From contig JAFEMH010000932.1 in assembly GCA_022495995.1 (NCBI GenBank), positions 62,001 to 126,000 on the forward strand: a stretch of 64,000 nucleotides of DNA. The letters are read 5' to 3'. Made by a program: the position numbers and the translations under genes. The notes under the pieces are model-generated. The model did no database searches. It worked only from the letters and a program-made list of their open reading frames with translations, and was not told the origin of the DNA. The DNA is from Adenophora triphylla var. japonica. Its lineage: Eukaryota > Streptophyta > Magnoliopsida > Asterales > Campanulaceae. Shown piece after piece: positions 19,991 through 30,065 of the stretch (position 1 is the first letter of the stretch; the number at the start of each line of letters is the position of its first letter).

Positions 19991-20023
19991 CTAGTACTCC
20001 GAGCCCGTGCGGACCGCACGGGT
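19991..20023 (-). other. Helitron 3' terminus: hairpin and CTAG
   Basis: The plus strand reads CTAG at 19991-19994 and the palindrome CCCGTGCGG/CCGCACGGG at 20004-20022, separated by one base. Read on the minus strand this is hairpin, nine bases, CTAG, then T: a canonical Helitron end recognised during rolling-circle transposition. Confidence 0.88.
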
Positions 20024-20280
20024 CAGTACCCCCACTTATATTCCCACTCCCATCAAAGACTCTTTTTCTCATTATTCTAATTCAAAGCCGCCTTTTGTCA
20101 AAAATACCAGCAAAGACTTCCAAATATGTCAAAATAGAGATGAAATATATAAACACGGAAAATAATAAAACAATATCTAAACTTTATAATTTAAAAATAA
20201 AATTGAAGAATTCTACGCCTCATTTATTCCAAAGAAAAATGAATGTTTAATTATAAAAAAAAATGTAAAGTAAGCATTTA

Positions 20281-20597
20281 TTAGTCTTCAGGTTCCGATT
20301 TCACATCAGTGACGGTAGTAGAAAAACGCGCGGCAGCATTTCTTGCGGCAAAAAATGCGATAGCATTTTTCTCGGCCTCATCCTGAGCATTGAAAAAAAT
20401 AAAAAGATATTAAACACAATAATTTAACTATAATAGATGAATTAAATTAGATTATATATATAAGAAAAATATACCATTTCGTCAATAAAAGTTGGGTCAT
20501 CCCAAATATCATCATCGGAATAGAGAGGTTCAGTCTCTTGTACAATATTAGTAGCCGGAGGAGGCACTTGCAAATTATCAACCACGGGGGTGGGTGC
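20281..20597 (-). pseudogene. Two spliced exons of an acidic C-terminal tail
   Basis: Exon 20597-20475 (41 codons, phase 0) reads APTPVVDNLQVPPPATNIVQ, then ETEPLYSDDDIWDD. Exon 20382-20281 reads DEAEKNAIAFFAARNAAARF and ends VKSEPED then TAA. Borders are CTAATAG acceptor, ATG/GTATAT donor and GCTCAG acceptor. It lies downstream of the helicase part of RepHel. It may be an extra 3' exon pair of the Helitron gene or a captured host fragment; the protein was not recognised. Confidence 0.55.
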
Positions 20598-20926
20598 CTA
20601 TTAGATACATGAGATCAAGAATATATAAATTAAATCAAATAATCCATATGTAATCATGAACGAACATTATAACTTGAGTTATACACATATAGTAACAGTT
20701 AAATAATAATATTTTATACTTGTAATAGGCTATATAAAACATGAGATCAATAATATATAAATTTTAATCAAATAAGCAATATGTAATCAAGAACAAACAT
20801 TGTAACTCGAGGTATACACATATAATAACAGTTACATAATAATAATTTATACTTGTAGGCTATAAAAGGATGAAAGATGTTACATTCAGAAAAGAAATTT
20901 TAGAAATCATACCTATTATATAAGCC

Positions 20927-23900
20927 TCACAGAAGTACTTCAGGATAAACAATATTTGTTGTGGATGTGTCATCTCCCGATGGTGATGGAATGAGAATCG
21001 TTATCCTATTGAATGTAGTACATCTTGATAAAGCAACATATAATTGGCCATGAGTGAACACTGGTGTCCGAAGATCAATGCCGACAAATTTAACAGATTG
21101 ACCTTGTGACTTATTTATAGTCATTGCAAAGCACAACCTAATTGGAAATTGACGCCTTGTAATTGGAATAATAAGTTCGGTCGAAGAAGGCGTAAGAGAA
21201 ATTCTTGGTATAAATACCAAATTGCCCGCTTTATCTCCCGTCAAGATTTCAGCCTCAATAATACGTTGCCCACATCGAACAACTCTTAATCTTGTTCCAT
21301 TGCAAAGACCATCCCTAGGTGCAAGATTCCTCATCAAAATAACTGGGCAACCAACTTTCAACCGCAAGTCCGAAGGGGAAGACCGAAGGATTCAATGAGT
21401 TCAAAAACTCTATTGTGTATCGATTTGCCATAATCGGATCACTGGTATCATCATCTGTATATTTGTACGCCGATAGATAATCGATGATATTGCACGAAAC
21501 ATCTCTAATGCTTGAAGATTTATGTAATTGACATCATCATTACGCGGGGACAAAATTGTTCGATCAGTTAAGAACCGAGCAGTAGAAGTCCCCGGAATAT
21601 GCAATGTTGGATAAACTTCTCTTATTAGCTCGTTGACGTCTTTACACTTTCGGATAGTAGAAGGAAGTTCAATTGTCTCATCTGGATCGCTTCCCACCTT
21701 GGATGGAAATTTATGTAATGTTAATTATGAATGATTATAAAAGAAATATTTAATTTGAATGCATAACTATTACCTTGTTCAAGTATTCCGCAAATTCAAC
21801 ATTCGCTAGATCATTTCGATCCAACCGCATGTTTTCCGATAGAGTCAAGACATATATCTTCGTCCAAAGTGATGATTTTTGGAGAGTTGACCCCACAATT
21901 TGTTCACGGTGCCCCTTAGGTATAACTGGCAAAGTTTGACGAAAATCACCACCAAAAACAACAGTAATTCCACCAAAAGGGCTATCATTATCACAAATAT
22001 CACGAAGGCTGCGATCGACGGCCTCAGCCTTGATAAGCGATGTTGCATAGGAACCTCATCCCAGATTATTAATTTTGTATCTCTAAAGAGTTGGGCATGA
22101 ATTGACTGTTTTGTAAATGAACACAACGTATCTTCCAACACATTCAACGGTAGACAAAAGGTAGAATGTGCCGTTCTGCCACCAACTAACAATAACGATG
22201 CAATTCCAGATGATGCAACACAGATCACGATATTGTCATGCGATCGACAAACCCCTGCAATTGTGTTGTACAGAAATGTTTTGCCCGTTCCTGCACCCCC
22301 ATTCAAGAAGAAGGTTTTCCCTTGATTTTCATTCACCGAACACATCACAACATCGAAACAGTGTCGCTGACCAACATTCAAGCGAGAGATATTTGCTTCC
22401 GCAGCAGTAGTGCGCTCATCATACTTAAGTTTGTCTATGTTCCCATAATAACCTGTTGTTGCCGGTCATTTGGGTCCAATTTTGAAGTGGAAGAGGCATT
22501 GGTGGGAAATCTGCCAAGCTTTTTCCAGTTTCTTGCAATATTTCATTCAAGAGATGCAGGCCATAATCTATTATTTGACTATCATCCGGATATGGAATTT
22601 CATATTCTGTGCGCAATTTGTGAGGAAGATCATCACATATATTCATTGCAAACTTAGTCCACAACTCATGGGGATGTATTGGAGAGCATTGCGTTAGAAT
22701 AAGCGCAAACAATCTCCTCAGTTGGTAACCAGTCTTCATAACTGAGGCTTCTTCCAAACATTGATTCCATTCTTCATCATCTTCTAGAAGACCCCGTGCA
22801 ACGCAAGCACCTTTAAATGTATCATGCACAATACCATTGTATGTTCGTAAATTTTCCCAAGAGGTTGGCCCTTTAACAGTAATTAATAAGAGTCGGAGGT
22901 AAAATCTCTCACCACTGGAGGGGCTAGCAAAATATATTCTTCCAATTGCCTGGCTTAAATTACGTCTCCGTTTCCAAACATTCGCCTGCCACCACGTGTA
23001 ATGCTTCGGCATTTGTTGATAAGTAAACTGTCGGGCCATTACATCAGAAGCACAATATCTAAAAAACCCCATTAATTTTGTTACTTTTCCCTCTACTTGT
23101 GCAGCTATCTCTTCTCGCGAACATCTTGAATCATATGAAACATTATGCTCTCGAGGTAGATGGAGATCTAATCGAACAACATTAGGAAATTCTTCATGCA
23201 AGTTGTATCCGAATAACCGCCATGCAGCTTCTGGCGGACCAATATACCTCGCATCAAGATATTGTTTGATTTCATCACCTTTCCCTAAAACCATTGTTGT
23301 TCGATCATGACCTTTGTATATGTACTTGTGAATGTACTTCACACATCTAACTCCAGCACACACCTCCACATTAATATGGCAATCAAATAACTCTGTGAGA
23401 TAAGGGTTGTAAGGTACAACATCTCTGTTATCTACCTCCTTCCCTCTTACTGTCAATACAACTCCATTATCGAGGCGACGATAGATTGGATAGCCATCAT
23501 TATCAATAGAAGTTGTTTCGGCCCACTGTTTTGGAAATTTTTTTTTGCACCTATTGTTCTCCATACATTGCGCACTTGGGTTTCTCGTGCCGCACGGACC
23601 ATGTATCATACATCTCTTAACCGTGTCGAAAAGTGCAGGCCTGCTATCTGGATCGGGTAATTCGGCACATACCACCCTATCAACTTGCTCAGGAGTTCTG
23701 ATCTTATCTTCATCCGCGAGAAAAAAACGGTGCATGCATATGGGGCAATCCTCTTTTCTGAAATTCAATTGTGAAAACATAAGCTTCTACTTTTCCAAAC
23801 ACCCTTTCATCTCTAATAATTTTCAACAAATGCTTTCTCTTTAATTCGAAAACTCGAGCAACCAAATCTGGCCTATCAGCTGCAGTTTGATTAGGAAGTA

Positions 23901-25552
23901 GAGCATCTCTAATTTACGGCCATGCGGTTGGTTGTCATAGTTAAGAAAATATGCTGGATGCTTATACGCGCGTGTAATAGCCATTGAATCTTGAAAAATT
24001 TCATACATTTGCCTTGGTCCACCAGTGAAAGAAGATGGAAGGATGAATCTTCTACCAATTTGATCTGGACTTGCACTCTCTTCATCAAAAATTTCTTGCA
24101 GATCTTTATACCGATCAACACGAACAAATCCCTCTTGGTTTTCCCTTAGGAAAAGAAGACGGTTTTGCTCTGTTGCGGCCCAACGTCAACCAAATATTCC
24201 TGAAATAGTTTTTGCCCCTCAAAATGGTAGAATACTACATTGTTCGTTCGAATAAACGATAAAGTAGTAATCCATCATTGTGAGTCTATTTCTACTTTTA
24301 TTACTCGGACCATTCCTATTCACATCCCAGAGTCATGGACGGTTCCCATCCTAGCTCCCCTAAAGGAAATAATAAGACGTAATGTAATGGGGCGTATGCT
24401 GGATGACTTTCACTTATCCGCATCAAGCCTTGATCTCTGTAGTGAAGGACAATATCTCTTGTTCTCCTTCTCTCAGTACCATCACCGGGTAAGATTCGCA
24501 ATCTCATCAACCGTAGGTGCATTATATCGCCGTTGATCTCTTCTTGGGTCATAATGCAAATATCTTTGCCAAATTTTGATTAGACTGATAGTGGCTTTGT
24601 TGTTCTAATATTACACATGCTTGACGAAAGATAGGTGCAAAAAGGATTGTCTTGTAACAAACAATCTTGGATGCAGCCCATTAGTTCTCCATCTAATGTA
24701 TCATTTCGACGCGACGACATTCTAAGGCGGTCATCGAATCGTATATATAAAGTTGAGCGTACACGGGATTTGAATGGAGGTGGTAGTAATGACCCGGAAT
24801 GATGTCGCAACTCACCATGTATAGTGAAGCTATAAGGGGCCCTGCCACGTTGTACACGATCATCTAGATCACATCCAAGACTGGTGAAAGCCATTACAGC
24901 ATTATACCGTCGAATATCCTGGAAAAATAACGTCGAACGATGGTCACAACCGTCATATAATTCCCTGAACAGGCTGGGTGGATCAAGAAGATTAGGAAGC
25001 CTAACTTGCCCATCCAAGCAACATGTTCCAAATGCAGGCCTACTCAAAGGAGAGTTAACCAATTTTCGCCCATCCGGTCTGGCATGACGGTCTTGACATA
25101 TGACATTCATTACGCGAGGAATGACGAACTTGATTGAAAATTTGTTGATTCTCTATGTCACGTAGATGGAGCTCATCATCTTCGAAACCACCTATATTTT
25201 CATTTTGTTCGGTAGTGGAGGGGTCTTCTAATATAGTTGACCTATATTCGGAAAGGAGTGTTATATTTTTTAAGATAAGTTTATTTGAATTAAAGAGGAG
25301 TAAAAGAAGAATTATGTTACATAGTAGAATAAGGAGCGGCTTGTTCACGTGAACGACGCCTCCTTTGTGCGATTGCCGTCTCGAAGGACCCAAAGAAACG
25401 TTAGAAGAATTTTGTTGGCTTCTTGCTTGTTCGGCTCGATCTCTTTCCCGTCGTCTAGATTGTGCAATTTCACGCATACTACGATAATTTCTATTTCTAG
25501 ATGTTGAACTTTCTCCTAACTCCATATTCACTGGCTGGTAGTGAATAGGCAA
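20927..25552 (-). pseudogene. Helitron RepHel (HUH replication initiator plus PIF1-like helicase), decayed
   Basis: Pieces follow one another on the minus strand in changing frames. 25552-25055 is a basic N-terminus. 25110-24580 holds the Helitron N domain (RRYNAVMAFTSLGCD). 24552-24316 reads ISESHPAYAPLHYVLLFPLG. 23780-22425 is the Rep region with CHINVEVCAGVRCVKYIHKY and the tyrosine box YLDARYIGPPEAAWRLFGY. 22381-21845 is the helicase with Walker A GGAGTGKT and Walker B IIWDEVPM. 21697-21410 and 21367-20927 follow, with NKSQGQS and YVALSR. An intron at 21698-21773 is well formed (AACAAG/GTAATA to CCATCCAAG). Frameshifts near 24580, 23800-24300, 22440, 22040 and 21390 break the gene. The protein would nick the Helitron ends and unwind DNA for rolling-circle transposition. 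Confidence 0.88.
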
Positions 25553-27648
25553 ATAGACAAATATTACTAACTCTAGGAAATATTGATTTTTAATAGAAAT
25601 ATATTATCAACATACAATTTGAACGGGAAATGAAGAATACGTAGTGCGGCGAGGTTCTTTTCCTTTCGTTGAAGGTTGTGCCATTGAGTGGAATTTGATA
25701 ATGATTAAGCTGGCAATAGAATGAAAAAAGTGTTAAATACACTATTTGGAGATTGAGGTAGGATATTTTACTCGAGAGGATGGTAGTACTAATCAAATCA
25801 TAAGAAGCATTTTCACAATCTATTGGATTGACCAATGAAAATGATAAACTCATGTTATACTTCGTAATTCATAACAAATAAACGCCAATAGAAACGAGAT
25901 CCAAACAAACATATTTACAAAAGTAAATAAAACAAACATGAAATTTGTAGGGAGTACATAAAAAATCAAGTAAATTAAATTGAACTAAACTAAACTAAAC
26001 TAAACCAAACTAAACTAAACTAAACCTTCCTCCCTAAAATTTTGACATATAATAATGTTACTCAGCTAAAATAAAATCGAGCCAATTTTGAACGGTCATC
26101 CAAAAAAGACCAATTTTGCCACAAAATGTAAACATTAAGTATATATATTTATCTAAAAAATAGTGCTATTTACTTTTAATAATATTATTTTAATTAAAAA
26201 TAATAACTATATGTATTCTAAAATATTTTAAATGTACACATAAATATATTATCCCGGACACACAATTATCTTTGAAGTTGATTTTTCTTTCAAAAAGCCC
26301 AAGAACAACTAAATTACATTTATTTACACTAAATAAAGTCCACCCCACCCATTTTAAATACAGTATAATCGTAATAAAAGGCTAAGCATTAAATCCTAGG
26401 CTTTCAATTTACACTAAATAAAGCCCACCCCACCCAATTTTTCTCAGATTTGCTCACTCTTCTTCTCTACAGAAGCCGCCTCTCCATGGATTTCCGGATT
26501 CCGACGACCAAGCTCAACCCAGATTTGCTCACTCCAACATCACTTCGCCTCCACTCATATTTTGAAGTTAGGCTTTCAATTTTTCTCCAATTTCAATCTG
26601 AAGTCGAGCCATGGAGGAGACGGAATGAAAATGGTGGCGAACGCCTAAGAATGGAGAGCAGCCGGAGAGAGAGGGAAGGGATGGGTGAGTCAACAATGGC
26701 GGAGGAAGAAGGATGGGAGGAGTTGGGTACGCCAGCGGATTGCGGACGGATTGGGGGCGCTCTGCGGCCGAATTTAGACGGATTGCGGCCGGACTGAACG
26801 ACGGTTCTTCAAGAAATTGATCCTCCGCCACTGGCCGTTCCCGGAAATCAAGGTATCGTCGTCACTCCCGCCGTTTCAACGAAATTGGGCATTAATGAAA
26901 TTCTACACTTGATAATTCTGGAGTCCAAAGCCATGGAGGAGGAGTAATTCCATCGATGAGGAGTTTTGAAGCAAGATTTTGAATGTAGAAATACATTTGT
27001 TGTACTGACTTGTTCGATTATCCAGTTCTTCCGCTTGAAAATGCAGGCAGAACGGCTTCTCCTTCGTCGTCATCTTTATCGTCAACGCACGGCACCTCCA
27101 AATTTGGCAGAGAGTATGAAAATTTTTGTGTTATATTCTAAGTGCAGAGAGTATTTTTAAGGTGAAGCATTTGTGTTATATTCTAAGTGCAGAGAGTATG
27201 AAAATTACCTGTCTTGTGTGTCTTGTGATTGTGAGTATGCCTATGATGAAACAGGCAATCTTGATGGGAAACAGCCGGAGATTGAGAAGGGATGTAGGTG
27301 GTGGGTGTTCTGGTTTTTAGAGCTGGAGGGATAACGTTTAACTGTTGTGGGAAGATTGGAAAAATAGGCAGCCCAATTGAAATTAAAGCTGGGTTTAAAG
27401 TGATTGAGGAGGGAGAGAAGAGATCATGGGAGCTGTTGAAGAATGAACGAAGGAGCAGTAACTGTTACGGGAAGAGAGGAAAAAGAGTAGGATGTGGAGA
27501 AACAGTTGTTGACAGAGGAGGGAGAGAAGAGATCGTGGGATACAGAAATCAAATTTCAGCCGTCAGATTCAATTTCCAAGTTTCAATCCTAGCCACCACT
27601 TATATCAAGATAAGAGGCGGTTAAACCCTCTTTGTATTGTATAATAGA
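25553..27648. other. 5' segment of Helitron, no recognised gene
   Basis: About 2.1 kb between the RepHel start and the Helitron 5' end. It holds an imperfect direct repeat (TTTACACTAAATAAAG, then YCCACCCCACCCA, at about 26320-26355 and 26407-26440) and a tandem duplication of TGTGTTATATTCTAAGTGCA (about 27127 and 27173). A more GC-rich stretch at 26450-26830 could be a captured fragment, but no family was recognised on either strand. Confidence 0.5.
25984..26026. repeat. (CTAAA)n pentanucleotide microsatellite
   Basis: Eight tandem AACTA-type units with two A-to-C changes (AACTAAACTAAACC). Inside the Helitron. Confidence 0.85.
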
Positions 27649-27821
27649 TTATTTTTTTTGAAGCCTGTAAAATAAAAGTCGTGGAGACAATAAAATTGTA
27701 AGCGGGTTTAAATAAATTAGTTGAAACAATTCGTAGTTTACATTTCTTTTAATCAAAGCCAAAATCTCACAAAAATGTTTTTTTTAAGCTTATAAAAATA
27801 TGGGTTTTATGCGGAACTTAC

Positions 27822-27998
27822 CCTTTGCACCAGCGTCTTCGTAGGGAGCCGAACCTTCACCCATCATCGTCATTGAAGCTCGAGCAACGAAAAAAATGCG
27901 CTTACTTCTAACATACGCGTCTTTAAGAGTTCTTCCACAATTAGGGCAGAAGCTTGCTAGCTCCTCCTCATCACCATCGGTTATCCAGGTGTTGAAGA
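27822..27998 (-). pseudogene. Orphan exon with CxxC zinc-ribbon-like motif
   Basis: The minus-strand exon (acceptor TTGCCATAG, donor AAAGG/GTAAGT) is open for 177 bp and reads FNTWITDGDEEELASFCPNC, then GRTLKDAYVRSKR and MGEGSAPYEDAGAKG. CPNCGRTL suggests half of a zinc ribbon. It lies just outside the Helitron end at 27648. No family was recognised and no neighbouring exons were found, so it looks like a captured or leftover gene fragment. Confidence 0.5.
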
Positions 27999-28430
27999 CT
28001 ATGGCAAAATGTCAATTTCTTGATCAGGTAAACAATGGTAATGTGTAGGTTAGGGATATGATGTGTGTGATATGGATTTGATGCCAGCTAGTTATATAAA
28101 ATATGTCTGGCATATTATGAAATATTCTCGAAGTGTATAGTCAATATGTGTTTGAGTGTCAGTATTAGTGATAAATAATGCAGTGTTAGAAATAAACAAC
28201 AGTGCTAGTGTTATTGAGTAGCAGTGAACGTGTAAAAAGTGTCGGTGTGAAATGTAAAAGAGTGCTAGTGTGTGTGTGTGTGTTTGAGTGTCCGTTAAAT
28301 TTTAAAATAGTAGCAGTGTTGGTGTAAAAGAGTATCGATACATGTGTGTTTGAGTGTCAGTGGTAGTGTTAAAGAGTGTCAGTGTTGGTATAAAAAAGTG
28401 TCAGTGTTAGTGAAGAAAAGACTAGGGGTG
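27999..28430. repeat. Degenerate GTGT/AGTGTCAGTGTTAGTG repeat
   Basis: From about 28130 to 28410 the sequence is a loose tandem of (A)GTGTCAGTG(T)TAGTG-type words, including a (GT)8 run near 28270. Non-coding. Confidence 0.6.
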
Positions 28431-29330
28431 TAAGTGGTTCGGTTTAAACTGCGATTCGGAATCGAACCAAACTAAACCATGCGGTTTAGTTCAGTTTTCA
28501 AGCAATAATGGTTTGGTTCGGTTTCAAAAATTGTCAACCCATGTGGTTCAGTTTGGTCTGCGGTCTGGACCCCCAAACCATGATTCGAGACCGCGAAATA
28601 TGTCAACCCAACCCAACCCACCTTGGGTTAGTGGGCGGGCTCAACCCGCCAAAACCCGCCACTAAACGGGGTGGGGTGGGGCGGGACGGGCCAAATTTCT
28701 GGCGGGCTGAAAATATGTCAACACAACCCAATCCACCTTGGGTTGGTGGGTCAGGCGGGCCAATGCAGGCCAGCTGTAAAAACATTTTTCTGCATATTTC
28801 AGTTGCATGTAGTTGTGCCAGAAGTACTGAAACACAAAAGATCTGCTAGGCCTAGTGTTTTGGTATTGTCCAACATTTCTCTAAGAATTCCATTTATTGA
28901 TGAAGCGGAAACCGCCTCTGGATCAGAAGAAACTGAAGATGCTTTGAGACCTTGCGCAACTTGTCATAGCATGATTGTTATGGAAGCAGTGGATTCATAT
29001 GGAACTTTTCCAGTTGTATCTTCTATACCACTAGAAACCTACAGATTCAAAAATAAAATGCTAAAAAGCAAGTTGATAAACAGTTACATTGAAAATAAAT
29101 TTGCAGGTAAAGAATAACCTGCTTATACAGTTCCGCTAATGAAACCAGTGCCTGAGATACGGGCTGGCGGGGCGGGGCGGGCCCAACCCGCCAATAAACG
29201 GAGTGGGGTGGGCCAAATTTCTGGCGGGCTGGAAATATGTCAACCCAACCCACCCCTATTGCATGGCGGGGCGGGCTGGCCGGCCCGACGGGCTCAACCC
29301 AAATTAACGGCTCTACCTGCACCCCAAGAG
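28431..29330. repeat. Pair of G/C-rich direct repeats around an exon-like segment
   Basis: 28595-28770 and 29155-29310 share, in the same orientation, GGGCCAAATTTCTGGCGGGC and AAATATGTCAAC(C/A)CAACCCA, with G-rich runs of GGGGTGGG/GGGCGGG. A preceding segment (28440-28580) is a degenerate GGTTCGGTTT / AACCGAACC-like sequence. These may be the ends of one degenerate DNA transposon; no clear inverted repeat or target duplication was found. Confidence 0.5.
28813..29106 (+). pseudogene. Exon-like open segment, unidentified
   Basis: Bounded by CATGTAG acceptor and TTTGCAG/GTAAAG donor, open throughout, reading KHKRSARPSVLVLSNISLRI, PFIDEAETASGSEETEDALR and PCATCHSMIVMEAVDSYG. Composition and splice signals look like a real exon, but the family was not recognised. 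It lies between the two G/C-rich repeats, as if carried by the element they delimit. Confidence 0.45.
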
Positions 29331-29412
29331 AAGGTAGCCCTGATCCTCATTTGGCCTAAGAGAAATAGGTTGCGTACATAGCAACCTATCATATGCCCAA
29401 AGCTGTATCAAT

Positions 29413-29417
<5 letters not shown>

Positions 29418-29497
<80 letters not shown>
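29418..29497. repeat. (TA)n microsatellite
   Basis: About 40 uninterrupted TA units. The open frame of alternating Tyr-Ile on the minus strand is an artefact. Confidence 0.97.
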
Positions 29498-29500
<3 letters not shown>

Positions 29501-29583
29501 TACAAATCAAAAAAGGAAAACAACATTATAACGTTTAATTAAAATGTTATAGCATACCTGCAGAATATTCAGAAATCCACCAA

Positions 29584-30065
29584 CTAGCTAGTCTCGGGGT
29601 GAGTGGTACAACACAGTTCCCTATATAAAAAGTCTAAACATGCACTACCCCAGCTGTACATGTATATCCTCTCAATATCTCTAGGTAAGGGGAAATAAAA
29701 CAGCTTCACATTGCTGTTAGTACGATCTGGCATCACATTAGCCCCAAGGGCTATCAAAATATAGGCATGCGTATACCTATCAACCAAGTCTTAGGGGAAT
29801 CAGCGAGAAGGCTACCAAACTCAGATTAAGCCACTTAAGCTTTAGACTACTTTCATCAAACGATGCATCATGTGGGACACCTAGAAGCTCTGCACTAAAG
29901 CTCTGCCAATCTGGAAGTACGGGCAAATCTGAATCGGTAACGGGTAACCCATCAATCGGTAACCTGGATAACATCCCGATATCCTCTAATTTGATAGTCA
30001 TCTCACGGACAGGGAGGTTAAATGTACGAGTTTTCTAGATGCCATCTCTCAATCAACGCCTCAAA
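29584..30065 (-). pseudogene. Plant mobile domain (PMD) sequence, decayed
   Basis: Minus-strand frames read ERWHLENSYI (about 30050), REMTIKLEDIGMLSRLPIDG (about 30000) and ELLGVPHDASFDE, then in another frame DRYTHAYILIALGANVMPD and SWGSACLDFLYRELCC. This order is the PMD (aminotransferase-like / PPP7 long-form-like) domain of plants, found both in host genes (MAIL1/MAIN) and in transposons. Frameshifts near 30010 and 29790 break it. Which transposon it came from is not visible. Confidence 0.72.

Larger units (their letters stand above)
19991..27648 (-). mobile_element. Helitron with RepHel remnants, both ends visible
   Basis: On the minus strand it starts TCTATTATACAATAC at 27648, preceded by A, and ends CTAG at 19991, followed by T: the classic A/T insertion of Helitrons without target duplication. 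A GC-rich hairpin lies nine bases before the CTAG. The interior (7.66 kb) carries a decayed Rep-helicase gene, two acidic exons, and a 2-kb 5' segment without recognised genes. Its 3' end is directly joined to the 5' end of another Helitron (19990). Confidence 0.85.

Noticed and set aside
29313..29510. Tyr-Ile repeat protein
   Set aside because: Translation of a (TA)n microsatellite.
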